From: Onthophagus taurus
Taxonomy: Eukaryota > Arthropoda > Insecta > Coleoptera > Scarabaeidae
NCBI RefSeq assembly: GCF_036711975.1
Contig: NC_091972.1
Location: forward strand, 11,041,001-11,105,000
DNA: 64,000 bases
Reading direction: 5' to 3'
Part shown: piece by piece, positions 25,001 to 37,362 of the stretch
How the letters are laid out: the number at the start of each line of letters is the position of its first letter
How positions within the stretch are numbered: the first letter of the stretch is position 1
Notes under the pieces: generated by a model
Database searches by the model: none
What the model was told of the DNA's origin: nothing
The model's input: the letters and a program-made list of their open reading frames with translations, nothing else
Program-made: the position numbers and the translations under genes

Positions 25001-28000
25001 AGAATGTTCAGATATTCCAATATCTAGGCATATAATACGTACTTGTACAAATTATTGCACTAACTGCATATATTTCACTGTACACAGTTAGTACTTATAG
25101 TTTGAGTTATGGCTATATCAAATGAAAACTCTATACACTTCAAAGATTATCTGATTAAAAGGGTAACCTCTGTCTGACAATTTTGGCAATTTTATTTTAA
25201 TGTCTAAGTCATTTTGTATATTTATTTCTTTCTTTACTTCTTTAAGCCAATCTAGCTTACCTCTTCTGGAACTAATATAAACGTAACAATACATTTTTGA
25301 AAACGTGGATTCATTACGTTTGATTAATTCCCACCAAAATCTATCAGTTTGGTAATTAATTGATAGCGAAACCTATTTTTTTTCTAATTCGTGAAAGTAT
25401 TGCAATAAATTATAATTCATTGTAATAACAGAGCTTACCAAACTGCACGAATTCCCGGTTATTTCCAATTATCCTGTAGATTTTGCCGGTCGATTATTGG
25501 AGTGTGTTAGCTATTCCGCCAATGAAACACTTTCTACAGACAGATTTAATAGATTGAATGCATTTCGCGGGGAGATTTCGTTTCCCTTCCCATGACATTG
25601 GCCTCGTGTAGAAATTTTCTAAGAATTTAATTGATGGGATAGATATTACCCATTGTATTAATAATCTTAAATGTTGAATCGCCTTTCTTTTGAGAAAGCT
25701 TTTCTTCTTTAATTTCAATTTCTATTCATTTCATTAATTTTATACTTACAAGATTTTAATGATTTTGCAAATTATGTAATTCTATTGGTTATAACTAACA
25801 ACCTGTTTTAAGAGTCACATTATACTAAAATCTTAATGTTTTACTTTCTACTTCAATTATCTCTAATAGCTACGACATTACCCAACAACATCTAACGTTA
25901 ACACAAATTAACCTTCCTTACGTGCATAAAACGTAGAATATAAAATAAGAAAAAAATCGTTTCGTTCGCCCACTTTGAGTGCTACAAAATAAACCGCTAA
26001 AAGTAAAAGTTAACACAGCAAGCGACGACGTTAACGTTTGCTCTTCCACTTTAAGTTTTCCACGAACAAGATAAACGTTTACGTTTAAATTTCTTGGAAA
26101 TTTTTCTTTGAAGGGTGATTGTCCTGTGAATATTTAATTGGTACTTTAAAGAATGTATGCGTTGACGAACTGTAATGTTACTATGCTTACTCACCTTTAC
26201 TACATACGATTTTTTACTACGTTTTTTTGTTACAGGTACACAGGATGTGACGACGGAACCGGATGTGTCATCGGAATCAGACGTGAAGATTGACTGCAAT
26301 AACGACGAAATCGTGGTTAGCATCTCGACGAATACCGCACGTTTCAACGGGATGATTTATCCTGATGGATTAACGAAAACTAGTCCTTGTTTTGGCGAAT
26401 ATATTGATGCATCCGTTCCGGTTAAATACAAACTACCATTAAGAGCTTGTAATACAATGAGTATAGACAGGGTGAGTGACTTCTTTAAAAAAATCCATTG
26501 TGATGATGGTAAATTCGGAGAACGAAAAGATAATTTTAGTCTAAGTATCTTTTCCCATGCGGTTCGTGGGTTTGCATGTTTTGTGTATGGAGGCAATTTA
26601 CCGCAAATTGGAGCTTATGCATAATAATGTTAATTCCTGCAAAAGGAAGTGTTTTTTTTTCTTTAACTGTTTTAGTAACTACTAACGGAATATATGGCAG
26701 AAATTATGCGTGAAATATGAATATAAAATAAACTCAATATATATCTAAGCACTCCCAAATGTCATCTTATGAAAGGTTATTAAGAATTTTTCAATGTAAA
26801 AATATTTTATGAAATGTCTGGTCGTGCAAAGACAATAAAAGGTCAATTTGAGACCATCACCATCTGCTTATTTTTCTTGTTGGATTATTTGCTGATCGTG
26901 GAGAATGACCTTGATTAAAACAAAACGTGGTTATACTCGGTTTTGAGAAACTGGAATACAACAACCTTGATGACGTGATTTGTAATTAATTATAATCAAT
27001 AAATGGGCATCAAAAAATAAATAATAAAAGTTAATTTGCGATGGAAAATTGTTTTTACGGTCGCTTTCTTTGCGCTTAAACGGAAACTGTTTAATGTTCA
27101 ACAAGGAAAGAGGCACAATTAATAAAATTTATGTTCGCTTTTTCCTCCTGGCAAGTCAAGCGAACATCCTGTTTTTATGAACCGTTCTGGGAGGCTGATG
27201 TGTTAGAAGAAATTATTATCGTTCATAATTTACACAATTAGTTCTATTTTCTTGCATTTCTAATCTATTCTAACACAATTTATTAAGTATCTGAGAAAAT
27301 TTAATTTATTAATTATGTTTTAATATTGTACAATTCATTTTACGTGACATTTGAGTGCTCAACAAATCACAATAATTAGCGTAGGTTAAATAGGCTTGCC
27401 AAAACGGTAATATTGTCCCACGCAAGGTTTCAATTTGTGCAACGCATGGTTTAAAGACAGACACGTGCATTTTTATTCTCAAAAGAAACATCTTTAACAA
27501 GTAGTGTCGAAGATCACTTTCTTCAGTAGAGTGTTAACTAATCTTAGGTCGTTCCAAGAAGAATGAACTCCAACTTTCCCCTATTGTTTTCCTCGCCAGC
27601 AAACTCTACTCTTAAATTTACGACCACATTAAGTTACACAAATTTAAATTAGTATTTCCGCCGCAAATTTTTAATAAAGATGTGTCTTTAGATGTTCACG
27701 TTTCTCGATTATCGATAATAGCCAAGGTCAATAGACACTCCATGGAAAATCCTTTAGCGGCGAGGCAGCAATCGTAGGTCGTAGCCCTCCGTCGATGGTT
27801 GGCACACGTACTTTTTTAAAAAACCCGCAGCAACGCGGAATTTAGAAAAAAAGAACTCCAACCCGAAGAGTTGCAGAACCGGTCCGGCGCCAGCAATTGC
27901 ATATTGAGGCAGCCGGTGTGGCACAAAGAGGTTGAAGGACTCCTACAGGTCCTTTATACTTTCTGGAGCGATCCTATAATTTATCATTTAAAGAAAACGG

Positions 28001-31000
28001 CACGCCGATTTTTAATGATATCTTCTCAAAACCGAAGATTTTTTGCTTTTCTTACATACCGAAGCAGAAGTAATACATTTTTGACACACTTACTTTTTTG
28101 AAAAACCCGCAGCAACGCGGAGTTTATAAAAAAAGAACTCCAACCCGAAGTGTTGCAGAAATAGTCCGGCGCCAGCAATTGCATATTGAGGCAGCCGGTG
28201 TAGCACAAAGAGGTTGAAGGACTCCTACAGAGTCCTTTATACCTTCTGGAGCGATCCTATAATTTATCATTTAAAGAAAACGGCGGTATTTTAATGATAT
28301 CTTCTCAGAACCAAGGATTTCTTGTTTTTCTTACACACCGAAGCAGAAGTAATACAATTTTTGCTAGAAAAAACTAGTTTGAACAAGTTTTCTTCTTCTT
28401 TAACTTCTTCATTTTTATTCGATCGATCAACGAACTCCATTGGGTTCGTCGTCTTTGCGGTTGAAAGTAAAATAGATTTCAATAACTTAATAAGGAAATG
28501 ATATAAAGTGGTTACGCGCAATATTTTTTTTCTATATTCTAAAACCATTGACAATCAGAAGGCGTGGTAGCATTTGTGAAACTAGCTCTAACTCGGACCC
28601 GCTTTAGACGAGATAAACTACTGTTAATTTGATATTTCGTTTGGCCAACTTTCACTACTGTGTCTTTCTAACTTAAGTCACGTAACCCGTTATTAAAACG
28701 AATTGTGTTCAGAGTTATAGCAAGTCATAAATTTCAAAATTTAATATATTGCAAATCAAAAGATTGCGCCATAAATTGTTCGAGGTTCATCTTAGTTTAT
28801 GTGCTCTATTATCATGATTGTAACAATCACTTGACGAACGCAACGTCCTATTTTCTGCGAAACTCACGTAAATTGATGAATGTGTCCTTGGCAAGAATGC
28901 GCTGCTTTACACAGGTTATTACTTCTATAATTAAAGTTGTTAGGGTCGGTCGTTATTAACTTAATGATGCGTTTCTCTTTAAAATCAACAAATCACTTCA
29001 AATATGGATATTAACAATTTATGTATTCTACACAACAAAATTGAATTTCTTGGCTTATTCCTAATATTCAAGAAAAGAGTGATTATAAACTTTCTCTTTC
29101 TCTTAGCGACAGCATTCATATTAATTTTAATTAAATACTTAAAATTTAAATGTTAAAACGTAATCTTAGAAATTGTACATAACATAAATTTGCACTTTCT
29201 CTAAAACTAATAAAAGTTGTCTTTGTGGCAAATATAAAAAGAAAATGGAAAAAACAGAAATAGAATAAAACAACCTTGCAAAATTCCCACAAAGGTGGGA
29301 GTTCTTACTTTTGGAGATGAAGGTGTGTAAGATTCGTCGTCAGAACCAACGAAAAGTTGTAGTAATAACCGATCTCGTTGACCTTTCTGGAACCCACGTC
29401 CGGCCTTCGCTATCATTTCGTACGTGTCCGCTTGAAAGTAAAATTGAGTAGGTAGATCAAAGCTTGTTGCATACAGAGTATAAAAATTGTAATAACATAC
29501 TGTACACGTGTTAATGAAGCTATAATTTTTTTAATCAAAACTAAATCAGCCGTACAAAAGTTAAATTGTACAAAAGCTCTTTTTAATGACGTAAAAACGG
29601 TTATGTCAAAACAACTCCTTATAATCAACGTTAAAGGCAATGTGGCAGATGGCTTAATATAATACTTATTGAAAAGCAAATTGTAATCTGTAAAATGATG
29701 TTTAAATTATTTGAACATCTGGTGTTTTGTATAAAGAAGATTGGTATGTTTAGAAATAATTTAACTGGAAACACATTAGAAGATTAAAAAATTAATCATA
29801 ATTGTGTTAATATTGACAAAAACAAATTATTACTTTGTTAATTTTATAGTCTTAACATTTTTCGATTTTCGCAATATGTGGGAACAACTTCTTAAATTCT
29901 TACGAACAATGATAGTTTAACGTTTCTAAACCTTGAAATTGGCCGCTGTTACTCTTTATTGTTAGAATATAGGTTTATTTATTGTAAGTCAAGGAGGTTA
30001 TTTTGCTGCAATCTAACGCATTGTGTTATTTCCAAGAAACGTGGTCCATTGATTCCTGCTACTAACACTGCACACCAAGTCGTAGTGACTTTCTGCTACA
30101 TTGCTGTTTAAATGACAATGAGGGTAATCATTTGTTATAAATAGGATTACATCATTTTGATTGTGGTTTAAATGTGATTAACATTTACAAAAACCGTTGG
30201 AAGATCTACTAAGCACTTAAAATTCTTTATAAACGTAGTATTTAACTAGGTCGTACCCTCTGATATCTCTCATACTAGTTTTGAAATGTTTGAGACTTAG
30301 ATTCCGTATCAGATTGAGGCTTTTTTGATTCTGGCGAATATGTCGATTCTTCGCTTTCCAAGCCCTTTTGTCAGCCATTTCATGTTTCTTGCCCTCCAAT
30401 TGACCTTTCACTTAGTATTATGTGATCTCATCACTAATACCGTCTCACACATTGTTTATTTATTAGCCTCAACCTTAATACAAAAAGACAAGCCAGGCTT
30501 TGCAATTATTGTATTTGTAAGATAATCGTTTTATTATAAATGGACATCACACGTTAACACCAATTGCACGACTGCTGATTTTTTTGGGTAATAATTTGTT
30601 GAGGGATTTGTAGAAGGGCCTAGATTTCAGATATAAAATTTCAATTCACTTGCTTTATCATACGAGACAGTTTATTGGAAGAAATTAGTTAGTAATTTAG
30701 TTCTGTACACTATTTTTGTTATAAGCAAACTCCAATTTGGATGTTTGATCTTGTCATTCTCAGTTGAATTTGACTTTACTGCACCTAGACGGAATGCACG
30801 TCGTTCTATTTTATGTATCTTCAGGTAACATGTGTGCGGTCCTGAGATTGTCGATTGCATATTCTACAATGATGTCTTGTTGATTCCCAAAGATTTCGAT
30901 ACATCCCGCTATTTCTAATTGGATGGAATTAATTTGCTTTTTTGACACTGTTATTTAGGGATGATTTTTACATTATCTCACTGTCTGGAATAATACCCAC

Positions 31001-34000
31001 ATATCTAGCTTCATTAGACAAGCTCCTTCAGTGCAATGACGTTCTAGAATTACCGATTTTTCGCTTCCATGTGGAAAAAATTAGGTTTGTCTTTTTCGAC
31101 AAATTCGATCTGTCACACCAGTTACATTGTCTCAATCGTCAGCATAACTCGCAATGAATAAGATGGCCTTTAATTAGTTCTGTAGTAAGACTCCACAAAA
31201 ATCATTAGGGTATCCTGTGTCTTTTTAAGAGTTTTATTATCAGTCCTCAATTTAATGTTTCTTGGTGCTCTACCTCATTAACCATTTGAGTTTAACCAAA
31301 CAACGCAATTGTGTTCCTCAAATTATGCGTCGAAAAATTCCAGTATATTTCGAACGCTGTGGACAACTAACGGTGTTATCACCTGACTTAAGGGATGCGT
31401 TTTCGCACCGCTTGGGACTTTTCGGGATTTTTTGACAGTAGTTTTTCAATACCCGGTTAATCTGCATGAAAGTCCAACGAAGACGATCGCCACATGTATG
31501 AAAACTCCCAATGCAGATTCTTTAGAAGTATTCTAAATCATATGCAACATGTAGGTTTTTAAGTTTTGGTGGGCGAAACTGTTTATACTCTTCACCTTTC
31601 TTGTCATTCCATTGTATTGTGCACATTGGCGCATCTGCAACACTATTATCGGTTTTGTTGCAGTTCAATTTTATTATCTTATGCCTTAAACTATATTGTA
31701 ATCACAAAGTCTTATTCGCATTTTAGTTATACATTTTTCAATTAAACCTAAAAAAAATAACTGTATAGATTAATTACAAACGATATATTGAATTACACCT
31801 CTTACCAGCTTACAACATAATGAACGTCAGCGTTCTAGAAACCACAGAGATTCTGTTTCACCTCTGCTTTTCTATTTGTGTTACGACATTTCTAAGGTGA
31901 TTCTTAAATCATTTCCTCCAAGAAAAAAAATTGTAGATAGATAAAATAGTTAAAATCGCAGTTTTGAAACAAAAAAATTTACATATCTTCAAGATTTTTT
32001 ATGCAATTCGAAAGTTACTAATAAAAACTTGCTAATTTTGATTATTTAACACGTCCTCAACCAAACTCATCGTTTCCTTTACACCTTCTTATTCTTCAAT
32101 CTTCAGTAATTTGTTTTTTTGCGATGTCTTTGTCCTCGACCGTCCTTCAAACACATCCGTGACGTCACGAGGAGTGTCTGGAAAAGTGTTTTTAACAGTA
32201 GTACAACCAAGTATGGTCGGTACTAAAAGTGGGCGGTATGCTTGCGGCTTAAATGCTGTTGAGTCACTTTACTTACATATGTATAAACCAAAAAAAATGT
32301 CCCTAAAAAATCGAGCGATTAAAGTGTTCCGTTTCGTTGTTTTCTCGGTTGTCTTCATGGTTATTGTTCAGTCTTCCAGATCGTTGAATGTCGAGACCTT
32401 GTCGAATGTCTAATTAAAAAAGCTTTTATTAAGTTGTAAATAGTTATTATTTATAATTTAAGAAAATAAATTATAAAAAATTTCTTCCGGTATAATAAAA
32501 AGTAATATTTTTCTTTGTTCCAGGACGATGGTAGTGTTGAATATTACAATACCATTGTTGTACAACCCCATCTTAAACTTGTTACCAATCAAGGAAAAGG
32601 TTTCGTTATTAGGTGCTGGTACCAATCAAGAAACAATACGGTTGTTATAAACGAAGGGCCGAAAGTAGAGTAAGTAAACAAATTGTTCACAGTTTCATAA
32701 CGCTAACATTTTCTTTATAACCAACAAAAAAAAATGTTCTATAATTTTTCGTTCTAATTTCTGTTCAATTCAAACGGTTTAACTTAGAACAGTGAACGGT
32801 CACGAGAGAGGCCAACCGTTTCAACGTTAAAGGTATGTTTCGTTAGGAATTTCAATAAGCGTTCAATAATAAACGACCAAATTGCGACCGAAGTTTGATC
32901 CCGTGACACCGGGCTAACTGTAAACTCACTCACGCCGCAAGCTATGAGAAGAGAAATGGTAAGAGGAAGCGACGACGGATGACGACGGCGTCGACGTCTA
33001 CGACGCGCCGTGGGAAACCAAACGCGAAAAAATCAACACCGAAAGAATTCATATTGCTTACACGCCATGTACCGTTAAAGGTGGGATCTATCCCATTGGA
33101 TTCGAATGGACCACAACTAATGCTATAAGTCGTTTAATTACATTTCGTGAGGTCGCCACATCGTCGTCTCTTCGCCAAAGATTATTTCTTGTTACAGCTA
33201 CAGCTTCATCATAATTGTAGTACCGTTAGTTTCGGTGATAGGATTTTTTCTCTCTGTGGTTTGATAGAGTGACTTAGCAAACTCTTCTATAACGTTTTCT
33301 TTCTCTCTAAGGTGTGGCGAATTCGACTTTCAGTTCCAATAATGTACAGTTATCCTAAAACAAATTAATATCTGGAAATACAGGTGTATAAAAAGTATCC
33401 TTGATGATTCGTCGACAAAGTCACATCATAAATAAACAAGTTAATTCTAAAACAATCGATGATCTTAACGTCCTTACGTCGAAGTCAGAGGTTGTTAAAA
33501 CGTCATTAGCAAGTTTCCAAGCACGTTCGAGGTAACTCAAAGAATCATTGCCTCTTTGACGTAACCGGTCGTTAAGATTCGAGTCACATTGGCCAGAGAA
33601 ATGCTGAAATGCGCATAGCAAAACCTCTGAACGTGACTTATAATTGTCACATTGAAAATGAGGGAAAACAGTCGTTTTATTATCGAAAAAGCGCTTTCTA
33701 CTTATATCATAGATATTTATAGATGCTTACCTGTTTCTAAGATAAATAACTTTCACGAACTGCTCTGTAACTCGGATTAACTCAGGAAATAGAATGTACT
33801 TGAGTGAAAACGAGTTTATAAATTATAAATGATTAAACAAGTTGATTATTGGTTTTCTTTTCTATTTTCTTAGTTATCTGCAAAGCAACGATTTAGCAAA
33901 TCCAACATCTTCTATGCCTATGCCTGGTTGTACGATGAGAATATTTTCGGGGGATCCATCAAGACACGAAGTAGCCGAAGCTGTAGATATTGGCGATCCA

Positions 34001-36427
34001 TTATCCTTAGAAATCACTTTAGACGAACAAGACATTTATGGTATAAGAGTAGCAGATTGCTACGTAACAGATGGAATTGGTTCGGGAGAACAGCAACTGA
34101 TCAACGAAGATGGATGTCCCCTTGATCCTGAAATTATGGGCATGTTTGAGTATTCTGAAGACAAAACTAAAGCTACCGTTCAATTCCAAGCACACAGGTT
34201 CCCTTCAACGTTTTCCGTATATTATCAATGCCACGTAAGGCTTTGTTTAATAGCTGACGGTGGATGTGAAATTGCAGCGGTAAGTTAAAAAAAATTCTTC
34301 CTTATTGTCGTTGTTAATTTTGACGATGACAAGTCTGTAATTCTTCTGTGTAATACCAGAACCAAAGATGATTGTGGTGACATAACCGTTTATCCTTATC
34401 CTTGACGACGTTAAACACCTTATAATTACTTGTTGATTTAACTCTATACAATTTTTCCCCAATACAATCGTTGCTAAACCATAAAACGTTAAAAGGATAG
34501 TTGAATTATAGCCTGTGAGATCATACCGATACAACAAAGATATGACGTTATGCGACCTCGAGATCCTCCGCAGTTCTCATCTTAAAATTTTTTTCCGTAA
34601 TCCTCTTATCCCGTCTACTACAACATCACGAATCTCAATCCCGGCATATAACAGTAAAATGAACCTGTTGGGTTCCCATGGTTCCGAGACACGCCGAACG
34701 TCATACAGCAGGACGATTATCATTACTGCTCCAGCACAATACATGACCGAAGAGCTGAAGACCTAACGGTGCTAACTGCAGGTTTCGCGTCACAAAAAAA
34801 ATAAAACGAAAGAAAGAAAGAGAAAAAACGAACGGGTTGGGAAGTGCCGTCCCGTGGGTCGACCGAGGTCATACCTCTTCGGAAGAAAAATCCCTCGGTG
34901 GTGGCCTAAGAGTTACGGATGGAACCCGGCGATGGCCAAGGCCATGTATGGCCGTCAAGACTGGAACCAGTTCCCTTCCACGGCCAACGTATCTTAACCT
35001 CGCATCTGCGCTGTTTGTCTTGTATAAGTTCTTCTGTTTTAAGTGGCTACTAAAACGGACACCCGATTCCTAATGGACGTGGAATACTCGTTCCCATCCA
35101 TGTTTGGTTATCTCCATTTGTTCCTACTTTTTTGTTCTATTTAAGGAAATATCTAAATAAAGCAGAGTTATTACTCATGATGATCTTTTTTTAAAAATTT
35201 TTTGATTTAAAATCGATATTGTTTTCAGCCCCAATGTGACTACTCTAATCGCAAAAGAAGGCAAGCTGATGGAGATACGGACACTAGTGAAGGAACTAAA
35301 GCTATCATCGAAGTATATAGCGGACTTTACGTAAACGACGCCAACGATTTATCAAAAGGGTCAGATGATTCGGTGTTTAGTGAGAAGGTGAGATTTCTTA
35401 ACTCAATTTAAATTATTTTTATTCAATTTACACAACGATTTCTACGAGTTTCATTTATTTTTTTTATTTCAAAATTAAAACCAAAATCATTTAACGATTT
35501 ACGTAATTTAACATTTCGTTTGCGCAAGAATTCATTAACACAATTACCCAATTGCATAAACCACACTATTCCGTCACCTACCTATCAGTATTAAAGCGTT
35601 AATCGTTTATAGTACACATTATTAAATTATATTTTACACGAGATTATAGCCAATAAAAGCACTGAGAACTCGAGGGCAAACTGCGGCCGTCAAGTGAAAG
35701 CGGTAAAACCTTTTGTTCGGCTTCCTCTCTAGCTCATTTTCCCTTTAATTCAATTTCTTTTTTAATAAAAATAAAACAAAAAATACTTTTTCGACCGTTT
35801 TTTACTTTCGAACCATAAATACGGTTTATATTTGTCTTTTAGGTCATAATCGTGTGAACGGTGCGAAAATATGTGGTATTGTACTCGGCTAATTGCTAAA
35901 CGCTGGGAAACGATCGTTTATTCTTAGATATCATCATCATCTTTTCCACTTTCACCTCAAATACATCTATCGCCAGGATAAAAATCGAAATCTTGTATGT
36001 TTTTTTTTATGCGAGAGAAAGAGATAGTGTTAAATCGTTAAGATGCCAATAATTGCACGTGCAAGTATTCCCGTCCCTTTTCTTGATTCTTTAAACGTTC
36101 ATTCATCGTATCTGTGTAAGAATTTAACTGATGCGGGAGCGGTTTTTATTTAAACATCTGTCACGTTTTGTCCTTGTATTTTGTTAAATGATATTATATT
36201 TTTTTTTAATTTTCTGGCTCCAATAGGCTCCAGAAGACAGTATTTGTATATCCCAGAAAAATTTCGCAATAGGAATTTGTATAGCCGGGGTAATTTTAAT
36301 GTTATGTGCCATCATAGCAATTGGCTGTCTTATGGCGAGAAGACGATCGAAGAAGACTTCGTCGAATCCAAGCAGCTCAATATACAGCGGCCCGTATACG
36401 AACACTGCCTACAGTCACAGCAGTTAA
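19512..36427 (+). CDS. ZP-domain transmembrane protein (cuticlin/dusky-like class)
   Basis: Apical extracellular-matrix protein; in insects ZP proteins organise cuticle and shape epithelial cells. Coding exons: 19512-19556, 20655-20706, 26236-26471, 32524-32669, 33874-34279, 35229-35387 and 36227-36427, all phase-consistent, giving 414 residues. Residues 1-24 form a signal peptide (MMHRELAVVLTTIVLVC). A short linker precedes the ZP domain, about 53-298, which opens at IDCNNDEIVVSI and holds 11 cysteines, including those in SPCFGEY, GCTMRIFSG and YYQCHVRLC. A dibasic RKRR at 303-306 is a furin-type cleavage site just after the domain. A membrane helix follows at about 361-387 (from FAIGICIAG), then a 27-residue basic, Ser-rich tail. 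The layout signal, ZP, furin site, TM is that of insect ZP proteins with no extra modules. I do not assign an orthologue. The second in-frame ATG (19515) could also be used. AATAAA at 36998 probably ends the transcript. Confidence 0.9.
22807..24190 (+). mobile_element. piggyBac-type transposase, nearly intact pseudogene
   Basis: DDE_Tnp_1_7 (piggyBac) transposase. Blocks in order: EEIQCCIGVLMVSGYVRVPK, then YCIDEAMVPYYGRHPTKQF (first catalytic Asp), HFHFYFDNFFTTLPLLDVL (second), CYNANMGGVDRSEN (the third Asp region), RGKKWYFPLITHCIDMAVQN, and a C-terminal Cys/His zinc module from CGNCHKKVQFRC to a final KDCFKAYH. Only two lesions were seen: a TAA at 23083-23085, where the frame otherwise continues, and a frame change near 23830. 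The N-terminal region upstream of 22807 was not found, so it is truncated or missed. It sits inside a LINE relic. Terminal repeats and TTAA sites could not be fixed by eye. Confidence 0.88.
24440..24726 (+). mobile_element. C-terminal scrap of a second LINE (CR1/jockey-like)
   Basis: An open stretch with HNYDTRKNSDL, KCQKSVNALSVKFFNKL and YYSTAEYMSD matches the short C-terminal signature of CR1/jockey-type non-LTR ORF2 proteins (YxTR, then KxFNKLP, then YYS). It ends at TAA 24724-24726. It lies between the piggyBac transposase and the resumption of the RTE-like LINE. Confidence 0.6.
25041..26235 (+). other. ZP gene intron, no gene recognised
   Basis: A+T-rich intron sequence running up to the acceptor at 26235. 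A minus-strand open frame at 25494-25718 is moderately G+C-richer at its end but could not be linked to any exon structure. Confidence 0.35.
27815..28365. repeat. 282-bp tandem duplication
   Basis: Two direct copies start with AACCCGCAGCAACGCGGA at about 27822 and 28104, so the step is 282 bp. They share TCCGGCGCCAGCAATTGCAT and AGGTTGAAGGACTCCTACAG and run to ACCGAAGCAGAAGTAATACA. They differ by scattered substitutions and a short deletion in the second. Both are G+C-richer than the surrounding intron, suggesting a captured or constrained sequence. Confidence 0.85.
29309..29430 (-). CDS. Candidate orphan exon, antisense inside the ZP gene intron
   Basis: On the minus strand a 122-bp stretch lies between an acceptor (TTACTTTCAAG) and a strong donor (AAA/GTAAGAA). 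It encodes, after two bases of a split codon, DTYEMIAKAGRGFQKGQRD, then LLLQLFVGSDDESYTPSSPK. Codon choice and CpG content are unlike the flanks and look coding. I do not recognise the protein. The second antisense candidate (33478-33626) ends in phase 0 and cannot join this exon directly, so either an exon between them is missing from view or one of the two is a relic. Confidence 0.35.
33478..33626 (-). CDS. Candidate orphan exon, antisense inside the ZP gene intron
   Basis: On the minus strand, between an acceptor (ACGTTCAG, exon from 33626; an alternative AG gives 33603) and a strong donor GAC/GTAAGG. It encodes VLLCAFQHFSGQCDSNLNDR, then RQRGNDSLSYLERAWKLAND and VLTTSDFD. It is open through its full length, helix-like, with balanced codon use. 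It lies in the intron just before the ZP exon at 33874, on the opposite strand. No family is recognised. Together with the stretch at 29309-29430 it suggests a host gene nested antisense within the ZP gene, or remnants of one. Confidence 0.4.
34815..35080. other. G+C-rich unexplained block in a ZP gene intron
   Basis: Well above the local G+C, with an open + frame at 34837-35073 containing VPWVDRGHTSSEEKSLGGG and LRVTDGTRRWPRP. A purine run (GAAAGAAAGAAAGAG) precedes it. There are no splice signals or family motifs to support a host exon. It most resembles the 5' part of a mobile element, but no family can be named. Confidence 0.3.
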
Positions 36428-36997
36428 GAACGTATAAAGAATAATAAACGCGCAAGTCCCTTCTTGTTTTTCTAGGTGCATACTCAGTAAAATAATCATA
36501 ATAGATGCGATTTGGTGCCATTCCAAATTTACAACCTATTTTCTTGAAAGTGTTCAGTGTCAACTGCCAACGAACGTTTTTTTGTTTCGAAAAAAATCCG
36601 TATACTTGCCGATACGCTTCCGACCTCAATTTAATTAATCAGACTGTCAGAATTTTGACCTCATGTTCCCATTAATTTATAATATTTAAGACGATTTGAA
36701 TAGAATGTGATTTGTAGTCACGAAAAAAGCAACTCCTGGTGATAATCTTAATAACAACTTTGGTGGCGGGTAATATTATTTGAATCGTTATTGACGAACT
36801 TGAATTTAATAAATGTAAATAGCAAACCTTCATCGGTTATGAAGGTTCGTTGATTTTTTATTAAATTCGACGAATTATAATGGAGAGGATAATTTTGCTT
36901 CAGTTAAAGCTCAATTATTCCTTGGTTTTGAATCACAATTGCATTTAAAAAACGAATTGGTATAGTGATTTTGTACATATTTTAAAAACGATGAGCA

Positions 36998-37003
36998 AAT
37001 AAA
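36998..37003 (+). terminator. Probable polyadenylation signal of the ZP gene
   Basis: AATAAA lies 571 bp after the ZP stop codon, in A+T-rich sequence with no further gene before the LINE at 37363. It is the best candidate in this 3' flank. Confidence 0.4.
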
Positions 37004-37362
37004 ATGATAATTATGTAAATGCGTTCTGGTTCTTGACCGCTATATATTTAGGTAATGTTTTGTTACATGATTCATCAACACATAAGGTGCTTACTGTAAA
37101 CGAAAAATTAAGACGTATTTAACTTGAATTAAAGAAAATTAACATATCCAATTTCAACTACTATAATAAATATAATTATCATCAAGAAATTGTTTTTTTT
37201 TTACCTTTCAGAACCCAATCTAGTACAATATTGAATAGTGGTGTTGATAGCATCTTTCCTTTACTCCTATCTTGAATTTCTGTCTTTCCCAAAATTATCC
37301 ATACTGCAGCTAAGGATATGAATACGATGTATCTATTGGACTCTTAATTATTATGGAAAGAA

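Larger units (their letters stand above)
22040..25040 (+). mobile_element. RTE-like LINE relic, split by later insertions
   Basis: Reverse-transcriptase blocks occur in order on the + strand: NFRGITLLNAAYKVLSNVIY at 22150-22210, SIDFRRAFDNIQRTRL at 22320-22370, GVRQGDDLSVLMFNISLQ at 22675-22735 and ENRGNIITKSR near 22750-22780. After a gap occupied by piggyBac come FVEISTDIERAAK at 24865-24905 and a decayed FQYLG-type block near 25010-25030. The gap falls exactly where the catalytic YADD stretch should be. A further 240 bp (about 22385-22640) also interrupts it; that block carries two copies of CACCACAGCCAACCT. The copy is long dead. Confidence 0.75.
26472..32523 (+). other. Large ZP gene intron (6 kb)
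   Basis: Between the ZP exons ending at 26471 and starting at 32524. Apart from the tandem duplication (27815-28365) and the antisense exon-like stretch (29309-29430) I recognise nothing. Weak LINE-like flavour near 30200-31200 could not be confirmed by any conserved block. Confidence 0.35.

Noticed and set aside
25494-25718. Minus-strand open frame ending SVCRKCFIGGIANTLQ as a possible last exon of the antisense gene
   Set aside because: Its nearest acceptor is in the wrong phase for the 29309-29430 candidate and no motif supports it.
30217-31157. Possible LINE or gene in the large ZP intron
   Set aside because: Short open frames on both strands, but no conserved block in any frame.
32930-33070. 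CpG-rich patch that might be another antisense exon
   Set aside because: No acceptor and donor pair encloses an open frame there.
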